From Candidatus Latescibacterota bacterium (GTDB taxonomy: Bacteria; Latescibacterota; UBA2968; UBA8231): a stretch of DNA of 32,678 nt. The stretch covers positions 1-32,678 of the forward strand of contig JAJEIO010000037.1 of assembly GCA_022827835.1 (NCBI GenBank), written 5' to 3'. The notes below the pieces were generated by a model that worked only from the letters and a program-made list of their open reading frames with translations, had not been told where the DNA came from and made no database searches. The translations under genes and the position numbers were made by a program. Positions 1-6,246 of the stretch are shown here, piece after piece (position 1 is the first letter of the stretch; each line of letters begins with the position of its first letter).

Positions 1-267
1 GGCATCAACGACGAGGTCACTTTCTCCTTCGACCTTTTCCTCGTCCTCGATCAGGTCGATGTCCAACTCGAGATCTACGATCTGTCTGGTCGCCGCATCG
101 CCCAGATCCAGCCGGGTGGCTCGACGGCGGGCAGTCTCCAAATCAAGTGGGATGGCCGCGACAGCCAAGGCCAAGTTGCCCCTCCAGGCATCTATCTCTA
201 CCGACTTGCCATTGACTTGGACAACACCTCCACGAAGCGCTCGGGCACCCTATCGCTGGCCTATTGA
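1..267 (+). CDS. C-terminal part of a secreted protein with FlgD-like Ig domain
   Basis: The reading frame is open from the window edge to TGA at 265-267, so only the last 88 residues are present. The visible part has the pattern of the FlgD Ig-like / T9SS-type C-terminal domain: a strand with VQLEIYDLSGRRIA, then KWDGRDSQGQVAPPGIYLYRL, which is the usual 'W-D-G-R-D-x-x-G-x-x-x-x-x-G-I-Y' signature. Such domains close large secreted or surface proteins in FCB-group bacteria and help fold or sort the protein. What the missing N-terminal part does cannot be said. A small perfect hairpin (266-278) overlaps the stop codon. The gene is followed by a promoter and two tRNA genes, so it probably ends its own transcription unit. 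Confidence 0.8.
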   Translation, partial: GINDEVTFSFDLFLVLDQVDVQLEIYDLSGRRIAQIQPGGSTAGSLQIKWDGRDSQGQVAPPGIYLYRLAIDLDNTSTKRSGTLSLAY

Positions 268-281
268 CCAAAATGGTCGCG

Positions 282-310
282 TTGACTTTGCGCAGGATAG
301 GCCCTAATAT
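282..310 (+). promoter_or_regulatory. sigma70-type promoter for the tRNA-Arg/tRNA-His pair
   Basis: TTGACT (282-287) and TAATAT (305-310) are separated by exactly 17 bases. The tRNA-Arg gene starts 30 bases after the -10 box. The match to the vegetative consensus is strong, which suits a stable-RNA promoter. It may also serve rfaE2, which starts 9 bases after tRNA-His. Confidence 0.65.
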
Positions 311-339
311 TTTTGAATGCTTGCACCCCTTGTGGCGAT

Positions 340-416
340 GTGCCCATAGCTCAGTTGGATAGAGCATCTGCCTTCTAAGCAGACGGTCGTAGGTTCGAGT
401 CCTACTGGGCACGCCA
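340..416 (+). tRNA. tRNA-Arg (anticodon TCT)
   Basis: The cloverleaf is complete: a 7-bp acceptor stem GTGCCCA/TGGGCAC, a D-arm with AGTTGGA, an anticodon stem TCTGC/GCAGA with loop CTTCTAA giving anticodon TCT, a T-arm GTAGG/CCTAC with loop TTCGAGT, discriminator G and an encoded CCA. It reads AGA codons. Confidence 0.95.
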
Positions 417-438
417 TGCAAGCCCTCATGACTATAGT

Positions 439-516
439 GGTGGATGTAGCTCAGTTGGTTAGAGCGCCAGGTTGTGGCCCTGGAGGGCGCGGGTTCAACT
501 CCCGTCATCCACCCCA
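439..516 (+). tRNA. tRNA-His (anticodon GTG)
   Basis: The acceptor stem is GTGGATG/CATCCAC (440-446 with 506-512). The anticodon stem CCAGG/CCTGG encloses loop TTGTGGC, giving anticodon GTG. The extra base G-1 at 439 faces C73 at 513, the identity pair of bacterial tRNA-His, and CCA is encoded. It lies 22 bases after tRNA-Arg(TCT) and is probably processed from the same transcript. Confidence 0.95.
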
Positions 517-525
517 TTTTTCTCC

Positions 526-1026
526 ATGCAGTCGCCCTTGGCCGATTCCGCCAAAATCATTACGTGTGACCAGTTGCTCACCTTTCGTAGCCAATTGAAA
601 AAAGCGCGGCAGACCTTTGTCTTCACCAATGGATGTTTTGACTTGCTGCATCGCGGTCACGTCGAGTACCTACGCGCGGCGCGCGCCTTGGGCGATTGCC
701 TTGTGGTAGGATTAAACGATGACGACGGAGTACGCGCCCTCAAGGGACAGGGCCGGCCCTTGTGCCCGCAAGACGACCGCGCCGCTGTGCTGGCGGCCTT
801 AGAATGCGTTTCGCATGTGTGCATCTTTTCAGGTGAGAGCGTCGAGAGCCTCGTGGCTGCGCTCGCGCCCGATGTCTTGGTCAAGGGTGGCGATTACGCC
901 CCAGCCGCCATTGTCGGCCGCGAACGCGTCGAAGCGCACGGGGGCCAAGTTCGCGTCCTGCCGTTGTGGCCGGGCCTTTCCACCACCCAATTAATTGAGC
1001 GCAGCAAGGCGCTGCCCAGCGCGTAA
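526..1026 (+). CDS. rfaE2: D-glycero-beta-D-manno-heptose 1-phosphate adenylyltransferase
   Basis: This is a 166-residue nucleotidyltransferase of the cytidylyltransferase-like superfamily. It has the nucleotide-binding signature TNGCFDLLHRGHVEYL near residues 30-45 and the family motifs VVGLNDD, VKGGDY and a final LSTTQLIER. It transfers AMP from ATP to heptose 1-phosphate to make ADP-heptose for lipopolysaccharide inner core. Its length fits a stand-alone second domain of HldE (RfaE domain II); no kinase domain is present, so the sugar kinase must be encoded elsewhere. The ATG at 526 is chosen because the frame upstream runs through tRNA-His. No good ribosome-binding site is visible. It opens the envelope gene run that continues with YbgF/CpoB-like and BamD. 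Confidence 0.9.
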   Translation: MQSPLADSAKIITCDQLLTFRSQLKKARQTFVFTNGCFDLLHRGHVEYLRAARALGDCLVVGLNDDDGVRALKGQGRPLCPQDDRAAVLAALECVSHVCIFSGESVESLVAALAPDVLVKGGDYAPAAIVGRERVEAHGGQVRVLPLWPGLSTTQLIERSKALPSA

Positions 1027-1114
1027 CGCCCCTTGCTCCCATTTGGTTTGGGAGGGGGATTATGCTATATTTTTCGTCAAAGATGGTTCATTTGTGTTTC
1101 CGATTAAAAATGCG

Positions 1115-1858
1115 ATGAAAAGCGCGAAAAGCGCATTGGCGTTGGTCTTGGTTCTTGGGGCTTGCGCTGCGCCGCCTGTGCCGCCACCTGCCGAAAAACC
1201 CCTCGTCCAGCGGGAAGAGGTCCAGCCAGAGGAAAGTGACGCATTTCAGTCCCTCGAACGCGCTGTTGCGGCCGCGTACGAGCGCGAGCAGGCCATGGCC
1301 GAGCGCGTGCGCCAGCTAGAGACATCCAACGCCCAGTTGCGGCAGGCACTCAGGGCCTTCCAAAGCCAGAGCCGCGTCCTAAGTGCGCGGCTGGATTCTT
1401 TGCTGCGCCGTGCCCCGCTGCGCCCCGCCGCCAGCACCAGCCGCCGCGCCTCGCAGGCTGCGGTGACGTCCGACAGCGGCAAAAGCGATGCGTTCAACAT
1501 GTACCAAGGTGCGCTCTACTACTATCGCCACAAGCAATACGACCGCGCCTTGGCCGAGTTTGACCGCTTGCTGCAGAAAGCACCCATGAGTGAATGGTCC
1601 GATAACGCCCAGTATTGGAAAGGCGAGTGCTATTACGGGCTGCGCCAATACCAGCAGGCGCTTATCGAATTCACCAAGGTGTTTGCCTTCAGCAACACGG
1701 ATAAAGCCGACGACTCCCAGCTAAAAATTGCCCGCTGTCACCTTGCTTTGGACGAGCGCGACCGGGCGCTTGCGGCCTTGCGCAAACTGGTCGATGAGTA
1801 TCCAGATAGCGAATACGTGTCCACGGCTCGCGAACAGATAAAACACCTCGGCGGTTGA
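1115..1858 (+). CDS. cpoB: YbgF/CpoB-like cell-envelope TPR lipoprotein
   Basis: The protein (247 residues) starts with a lipoprotein signal peptide: a hydrophobic ALALVLVLGAC stretch with cysteine at about residue 18. A coiled-coil segment follows (about residues 45-95, rich in E, R, Q and L heptads, for example RQLETSNAQLRQALRAF). The C-terminal half carries three TPR repeats beginning at DAFNMYQGALYYYRHKQYD and including a WKGECYYGLRQYQQALIEF unit. This coiled coil plus TPR order is that of YbgF/CpoB, which works with Tol-Pal and coordinates peptidoglycan synthesis with outer-membrane constriction. Family members are usually periplasmic rather than lipidated, so the lipobox is a variation. 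The frame extends further upstream, but the lipobox fixes the start at ATG 1115. The stop overlaps the next gene's ATG by one base. Confidence 0.7.
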   Translation: MKSAKSALALVLVLGACAAPPVPPPAEKPLVQREEVQPEESDAFQSLERAVAAAYEREQAMAERVRQLETSNAQLRQALRAFQSQSRVLSARLDSLLRRAPLRPAASTSRRASQAAVTSDSGKSDAFNMYQGALYYYRHKQYDRALAEFDRLLQKAPMSEWSDNAQYWKGECYYGLRQYQQALIEFTKVFAFSNTDKADDSQLKIARCHLALDERDRALAALRKLVDEYPDSEYVSTAREQIKHLGG

Positions 1859-2481
1859 TGAGAACGATCTTGCTGCGAATTTGTTATTGTCTTTTGGCCG
1901 CGCTGATGATTTGTGTCACCGCGTCGGTCGCCATTCCTTTTCCCACCAATATGGACTTGTTAGTCGAGACGGTGGCAAGTGCGGTCAATGAGAGTTTGGG
2001 GCGCATTGAAATGCCGGCGGATGCCGCGTCGGCTCCCTTGTTGATCGTGGCGCAGAGCAAGCACGACGCCAATTGGATGGTCGAACACCTGCTGGCCAAT
2101 CGGTTGCTGATGCGCGGCTTTAGCGTGACCTTGGATTCGACCGCAGCCCAATCGGCGAGTATGCGCCTGTCCTACCGAGTGCTCGACTTGGGAATCTCCG
2201 CGTACTCGGGACTGCGCGGTAGCGAGGTCAGCCGCCAAGGCCGGGTAACGCTCGCCCTGCGCTTGAGCGACGAGCGCGACGACGTGGTCCACTGGCAGGA
2301 CGAAATCACTCGCACGCAGCGCGATCAGATCCCTAAAAAGCAGCTAGACATACTCCAGCACGACCAGTTCAAATTCGCCCAGACCGAGTTAGAGGAACAA
2401 ACGTGGAGCAAGTTCGTCGAACCTGTGATCGTCTCCACCGTGCTCGGTGGGCTTATCTATTTGTTCTTTTCCAACCGCTAG
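1858..2481 (+). CDS. unrecognised envelope protein between CpoB-like and BamD
   Basis: I do not recognise the family. The 207-residue protein begins with a signal peptide or anchor (LLRICYCLLAALMICVTASVA), has a mixed alpha/beta middle containing APLLIVAQSKHDANWMVEHL and a strand-like series MRLSYRVLDLGISAYSG and RVTLALRLSDE, and ends in a hydrophobic segment (VEPVIVSTVLGGLIYLFF) followed by SNR. This suggests a periplasmic domain held by one or two membrane segments. The ATG at 1858 overlaps the TGA of the gene before it (TGATG), and the stop lies 2 bases before bamD, so it is co-translated with outer-membrane biogenesis genes. A TTG at 1855 is a less likely alternative start. A role in envelope assembly is inferred from context only. 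Confidence 0.75.
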   Translation: MRTILLRICYCLLAALMICVTASVAIPFPTNMDLLVETVASAVNESLGRIEMPADAASAPLLIVAQSKHDANWMVEHLLANRLLMRGFSVTLDSTAAQSASMRLSYRVLDLGISAYSGLRGSEVSRQGRVTLALRLSDERDDVVHWQDEITRTQRDQIPKKQLDILQHDQFKFAQTELEEQTWSKFVEPVIVSTVLGGLIYLFFSNR

Positions 2482-2483
2482 CC

Positions 2484-3230
2484 ATGAAATATCTCGCTTT
2501 CCCGCTCGCCCTGTGCGTCGTCGCCTGCGCCAGCACGCCGCCGGAGAAACTCCAAGGCGCGGATTATTACTTTGAAGAAGGCCAAAAGGCCATGGAGAAA
2601 AACCGCTGCATAGAGGCCTCCGAGCACTTCAAGCGTCTAGTCAGCAACTTTCCCGGCTCGCGCCGGGTGGCCGAAGCGCAGTTCCTCCTCGCCGAAGCGC
2701 ACTTTTGCAATCGCGATTGGGTCAACGCCGCCTTTGAGTATCAGCGCATCGTCGATATTTACCCGTCTAGCGAGTGGGCGGTTGAGGCGCAGTTCAAGGT
2801 AGGCGAGTCGTACTTCGAGCAATTGCGCCGCCCAGAGCTCGACCAGAAGGAGACCTTTGAGGCGCTGACGGCCTTCCGCAACTTTATTGAGGACAATCCC
2901 GACGCGCCCTTGGCGGAACAGGCGCGCCAGCGCATCGCCGAGTGCCGGAGTCGCCTAGCGCAAAAGCAGTACCTAAGTGGCCGCCTGTACCACAAACAGG
3001 GCCATCTCGACGCAGCCAAGATGACCTACGAGGAAGTTTTGCGCGAGTACCCGGATGTCGGCGAGTGGTATTACACCACGCTTTTCCGCATGGGCGAAAT
3101 CGCCCACGAGCAAGGCGATGTGGATCTAGCGGTTCGCTATTGGAAGGAAGTGCTGCAAGACAGCGGCGACCCGGAGCTGGTGGAGGGCGTGCAAAAGCAC
3201 CTGTCCGGGCTGAGCCAATCGCCGGGCTAA
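2484..3230 (+). CDS. bamD: outer-membrane assembly lipoprotein BamD
   Basis: The protein (248 residues) has a lipoprotein signal peptide ending in the lipobox VVAC (MKYLAFPLALCVVAC). BamD-type TPR repeats follow: YYFEEGQKAMEKNRCIEASEHF, then VSNFPGSRRVAEAQFLLAEA, FEYQRIVDIYPSSEWAVEAQ and KVGESYFEQL. BamD is the essential lipoprotein partner of BamA and recognises the beta-signal of outer-membrane proteins. The ATG at 2484 is set by the signal peptide. The gene is 2 bases after the preceding stop and 2 bases before nadD, so it belongs to one operon. The family resembles other TPR lipoproteins, but the lipobox, the repeat pattern and the usual length of about 245 residues favour BamD. Confidence 0.85.
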   Translation: MKYLAFPLALCVVACASTPPEKLQGADYYFEEGQKAMEKNRCIEASEHFKRLVSNFPGSRRVAEAQFLLAEAHFCNRDWVNAAFEYQRIVDIYPSSEWAVEAQFKVGESYFEQLRRPELDQKETFEALTAFRNFIEDNPDAPLAEQARQRIAECRSRLAQKQYLSGRLYHKQGHLDAAKMTYEEVLREYPDVGEWYYTTLFRMGEIAHEQGDVDLAVRYWKEVLQDSGDPELVEGVQKHLSGLSQSPG

Positions 3231-3232
3231 AG

Positions 3233-3820
3233 ATGCGGCGCATCGGCGTCATCGGCGGCAGCTTTGACCCCATTCATCACGGCCACCTGCTCTTGGCCCG
3301 CTTTGCCTTAGAGAAGATTCCCCTCGACGAAGTGCTCTTCATTCCAGCGGCCGATCCGCCGCTCAAGCAGGGTGCGTACGCGCCAGCCGAGGAGCGCTGG
3401 ACCATGGTCGAATTGGCCGTGGCTGACTGCGCCGATTTTGCGGCCTCGCGCTTGGAGCTAGATCGCCCGGGCAAGTCCTATACCGTCGAAACCCTGCGCC
3501 TGCTGCACCAGCTTCATCCTCATGCCGCGCTGTTTTTTATCATCGGTGCGGATAACATCGGTCAGCTAGACGAGTGGCATGATCTCGAAGGCATTTTGGC
3601 CCAGTGTACGGTAGTAGTGGGGGCGCGTCGAGGGGAAATGGCAAGCGACGATCCGAAACTGTTGGCGCGTCTGCATTTCATAGATACTCCGCTCATTGAG
3701 CTGTCCTCGACCGAGATTAGGTCGCGCCGGGCCGTTGGCCTGTCGATCCGCTACATGGTGCCCGAAGCGGTCGAGGCCCACATACTTGCGAAAGGATTGT
3801 ACGCCGCCTCGTGTTCATGA
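3233..3820 (+). CDS. nadD: nicotinate-nucleotide adenylyltransferase
   Basis: The 195-residue protein opens with the nucleotidyltransferase motif GVIGGSFDPIHHGHLLLA (residues about 5-22) carrying the HxGH ATP-binding histidines. It continues with FIPAADPPLKQG, a DRPGKSYTVETLRLLH segment and FFIIGADNI, and ends with ELSSTEIRSR, all characteristic of NadD. It converts nicotinate mononucleotide to deamido-NAD in NAD synthesis. The start is placed at ATG 3233, 2 bases after the bamD stop; the longer upstream frame only reads through bamD. Its stop overlaps the thrC start (ATGA). Confidence 0.93.
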   Translation: MRRIGVIGGSFDPIHHGHLLLARFALEKIPLDEVLFIPAADPPLKQGAYAPAEERWTMVELAVADCADFAASRLELDRPGKSYTVETLRLLHQLHPHAALFFIIGADNIGQLDEWHDLEGILAQCTVVVGARRGEMASDDPKLLARLHFIDTPLIELSSTEIRSRRAVGLSIRYMVPEAVEAHILAKGLYAASCS

Positions 3821-4986
3821 CGCATTTAGAGTGCTCCCGTACGGGCGCGCGCTACGACGCCGACGTGTTGCAGAACCTGTCGGAGGTCGGTGCGCCCCTC
3901 CTCGCCCGCTACGACCTCGACCGGGCTGGTCACGCGTTGGATCGCGCCGCGCTCAGCACCCGCCCGCCGACGATGTGGCGCTACCGGGAAGTCATGCCCA
4001 TCCGCACGCCCGAGGAAATCGTCTCTCTCGGCGAGGGTTTCACCCCGCTGCTCCGCCCGGAGCGTTTGGGTCGCTGGGCGGGCTTTTCCCAGCTCTACAT
4101 CAAGGACGAATCTCCTAATCCCACCGGCTCCTTCAAAGCGCGCGGCCTCTCGGCTGCCGTTACCTGTGCCCGCGCGCGGGGCGCGAAAAAGCTGGCCATC
4201 CCCACCGCGGGCAATGCCGGTGGCGCGATGGCGGCTTATGCGGCTGCCTGTGGTCTGCCGGCGATTGTCTTTATGCCTCGTGATACGCCGCAGGCTTTTG
4301 TCGTCGAGTGCTGGTCTTGCGGAGCTGAGGCCGAGTTGGTTGATGGGCTAATCAGCGATTGTGGCCGCATCGTCGGCGAGCGCAAGGAAGCCGAGGGGTG
4401 GTTTGAGGTATCGACGCTGAAGGAGCCGTACCGCATTGAGGGCAAGAAGACTTTGGGCTACGAGTTGGCCGAGCAGATGGATTGGTCCCTGCCCGACGTG
4501 GTGATTTATCCCACTGGTGGGGGCACGGGGTTGATCGGGATGTGGAAGGCATTCGCCGAGCTGGAGCAACTCGGCTGGATTGGCGAGCACCGGCCGCGGA
4601 TGATCTCGGTGCAGGCCGAGGGCTGTGCGCCGATTGTGCGAGCCTTTGCGCACGGCGATGAATCTGCTCAGGCGTGGGAAAACGCGCACACCGTGGCCTC
4701 GGGTCTGCGCGTCCCCAGTGCGGTTGGTGACTTTCTGATGTTGCAGGTTTTGCGGGAAAGCGACGGCACTGCCATTGCCGTCAGCGACGAGGAATTGCTT
4801 GCGCATTCGCATAGCATGGCGGCGCACGCGGGCATTTTCCCCGCGCCCGAAGGCGGGGCAACGCTAGCGGCCCTAATCAAGCTCAAGGAGCAGGGACTAG
4901 TGGCCTCGGACGAGCGCGTGGTGCTCTTTAATACGGGGTCGGGTTACAAGTACTTGGAGGCTTTGTCCGAGGGGTTCGCACCTTGA
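3817..4986 (+). CDS. thrC: threonine synthase
   Basis: This is a 389-residue PLP enzyme of fold type II. The PLP lysine is K107 in KDESPNPTGSFKARG. The phosphate-binding glycine loop is YPTGGGTGLIGM, and PTAGNAGGAMAAYAA is the substrate-side loop. The N-terminal ECSRTGARYDAD keeps the look of the short cysteine-containing head found in archaeal-type threonine synthases. The reaction is O-phosphohomoserine to threonine. ATG 3817 overlaps the nadD stop as ATGA, whereas the in-frame GTG at 3811 is less likely. A related PLP lyase (for example cysteate or diaminopropionate type) cannot be fully excluded, but the motif order fits ThrC best. Confidence 0.87.
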   Translation: MTHLECSRTGARYDADVLQNLSEVGAPLLARYDLDRAGHALDRAALSTRPPTMWRYREVMPIRTPEEIVSLGEGFTPLLRPERLGRWAGFSQLYIKDESPNPTGSFKARGLSAAVTCARARGAKKLAIPTAGNAGGAMAAYAAACGLPAIVFMPRDTPQAFVVECWSCGAEAELVDGLISDCGRIVGERKEAEGWFEVSTLKEPYRIEGKKTLGYELAEQMDWSLPDVVIYPTGGGTGLIGMWKAFAELEQLGWIGEHRPRMISVQAEGCAPIVRAFAHGDESAQAWENAHTVASGLRVPSAVGDFLMLQVLRESDGTAIAVSDEELLAHSHSMAAHAGIFPAPEGGATLAALIKLKEQGLVASDERVVLFNTGSGYKYLEALSEGFAP

Positions 4987-5011
4987 CGAGTGTGGGGGCG
5001 GCGTCTATTTT
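4983..5011 (+). promoter_or_regulatory. probable promoter of tRNA-Arg(ACG)
   Basis: TTGACG (4983-4988) overlaps the thrC stop codon. Seventeen bases later lies TATTTT (5006-5011), and the tRNA begins 12 bases after it. A second AT-rich hexamer, TATAAC (5011-5016), would give a poor 22-base spacer. Confidence 0.45.
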
Positions 5012-5023
5012 ATAACACTGCTT

Positions 5024-5100
5024 GCACCCATAGCTCAATTGGATAGAGCACCTGACTACGGATCAGAAGGTTCGGGGTTCGAGTCCCTGTGGGTGCGCCA
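5024..5100 (+). tRNA. tRNA-Arg (anticodon ACG)
   Basis: The acceptor stem is GCACCCA/TGGGTGC, the D-arm contains AATTGGA, the anticodon loop CTACGGA gives anticodon ACG (A34 presumably edited to inosine to read CGU/CGC/CGA), the T-loop is TTCGAGT, and CCA is encoded. The anticodon stem CCTGA/TCAGA has a C-A mismatch at its outermost pair (positions 27 and 43); the other four pairs are sound. Confidence 0.93.
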
Positions 5101-5108
5101 TTAAAAAC

Positions 5109-5140
5109 AACGGGTTACGTCAAAAGACGTAGCCCGTTTT
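5109..5140 (+). terminator. rho-independent terminator after tRNA-Arg(ACG)
   Basis: A 13-bp stem, AACGGGTTACGTC (5109-5121) with GACGTAGCCCGTT (5126-5138), has one G-T pair and an AAAA loop and runs into TTTT. It lies 9 bases after the tRNA CCA end. Confidence 0.85.
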
Positions 5141-5250
5141 GCTTTGGTGGGAAAGCGGCGTTTATGGCCCTACCAGAAGCCCTTGCTGTCGATAGTTTTC
5201 AAGATCGCATCCCGAACCACGACGCCGGTTGTTCCTGTTATTGTAGCCTC

Positions 5251-5814
5251 TTATTGGCGGCTTTTGAGCCGTCCCCAGGACCGATCTTCGACCGACGTAG
5301 AAGCGGTTGCCGGATAAAAGCCAGAACCTAAGACAAAATCTTGGCCGAGCGCAGAATAGGGAATGGCGTAGCTCACTTTAGGCGAGCCGGTGTCCCCTTT
5401 TATCTCTGGATTGGGCCAAAGGTACTCGACAAAGCCGCCGCCTTGAGCCGCCGCTGCGATGAGTTCTTGGGTCAATTTGACGCCGTTGGCGTCTTCAAGA
5501 TCGTAGATGTTTTGGCCTTCAAGGTCTGGATCGACTCCGTTAAGGATTAGGACCCCATTGGTCGTCCCCGCAAAGAGGTAGATAGATCCCTGCTTCCAAA
5601 CCCCTTCGGTTCTGAATTCCTGCAAGATAGCCAGATACTCGGGAAGGCTTGTGGCGTTGTTCAAGTACGCCTTCGCCGCATGCACAAAGGCTTTCAGAGT
5701 TTCCCGATCCACCACATCGCCGGCTGTTACCTCCGGGTCTTGAGCGCTGGCGGGATGCGCGGCGGGTAAGAGGATGGCTAATGCTATAACGAATACTGCT
5801 GTTAGGTGTTTCAC
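5251..5814 (-). CDS. secreted single-Cache-domain protein
   Basis: The 187-residue protein has a signal peptide (HLTAVFVIALAILLPAAHPASAQ) followed by one Cache-type sensor domain. Typical elements are LKAFVHAAKAYLNN, the central strand pair GSIYLFAGTTNGVLILNG, DPDLEGQNIYDLEDANGV, the GGGFVEYLWPNP turn and a final YAIPYSALGQDFVLGSGFYP. Cache domains bind small extracellular ligands such as organic acids. Here there is no transmembrane segment after the domain and no kinase or methyl-accepting part, so it would act as a free periplasmic binding protein. The GTG start at 5814 is chosen because an AAGGAGA ribosome site lies a few bases upstream and the signal peptide begins there; the open frame extends about 67 codons further without protein-like character. 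It stands alone between a tRNA and the defence array. Confidence 0.75.
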   Translation of the reverse strand: MKHLTAVFVIALAILLPAAHPASAQDPEVTAGDVVDRETLKAFVHAAKAYLNNATSLPEYLAILQEFRTEGVWKQGSIYLFAGTTNGVLILNGVDPDLEGQNIYDLEDANGVKLTQELIAAAAQGGGFVEYLWPNPEIKGDTGSPKVSYAIPYSALGQDFVLGSGFYPATASTSVEDRSWGRLKSRQ

Positions 5815-6246
5815 GACGACTCTCCTTTTTGAGAAGCCAAGCGGCGATCTTGGCAAAGTGCTTTCGCACCGTGCGACCCAAGACAGCAGCCCAAGTTTGA
5901 TGACTTTGAGGGTTGGCGTGAACCACTCCTCAAACCAAGTCCTCTTTGTGTTAGGTTTCTCTTCAAAAGTATAGGATCGACAGGACCGGGGAAACCTTCG
6001 CAGCCCCACCAACAAAAATCTGCGCCAGCAGCTTCCGATTGCCCCGTCTTTGGCAGTTGCTATCCGCGTGTCGCTTGGGGCAATGGGGGCTATGCTCCGG
6101 CCTCTTCTGCGGGTGCCAAGAAGCCGGGATATCCAGAGAATGTTGGACAGCTTAAAAAGACAAGAAAGATGCTCTCTGGCGAAAAGGTATCGCCTTTCTT
6201 ATGATTTGACGCCCGATCAATCAAAACGTCAAGGATTAGTACGTCC
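5815..6246. other. 430-base stretch without a confident gene, upstream of the defence array
   Basis: No convincing CDS with a start and ribosome site is seen. Plus-strand frame 1 is open for 123 codons (5833-6201) but has no start codon before 6169. Its conceptual product includes GGYAPASSAGAKKPGYPEN and could be the tail of a decayed gene or chance. A small hairpin GGCGA/TCGCC (6178-6194) is followed by TTTCTT. The minus-strand side must also hold the promoter of the Cache-protein gene. Confidence 0.4.
6206..6232. promoter_or_regulatory. inverted repeat just upstream of the methyltransferase start
   Basis: TTGACG (6206-6211) and CGTCAA (6227-6232) are perfect inverted arms separated by 15 bases, ending 14 bases before the methyltransferase ATG. 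It could be an operator for the array or a transcript hairpin covering the ribosome site. No regulator gene is adjacent, so this is tentative. Confidence 0.3.

Noticed and set aside
143..598. Open frames reading through the tRNA genes on both strands (143-517 minus, 416-598 plus)
   Set aside because: They overlap tRNA-Arg and tRNA-His, whose structures are unambiguous.
1036..1080. Hairpin CTCCCA/TGGGAG followed by a T-run as a terminator for rfaE2
   Set aside because: The T-run begins about 14 bases after the stem, too far for a rho-independent terminator, so it is not listed.
5024..5100. tRNA-Arg(ACG) as an integration site for the defence array
   Set aside because: No second copy of the tRNA 3' end is seen downstream, there is no integrase, and a Cache gene and a terminator lie between the tRNA and the array.
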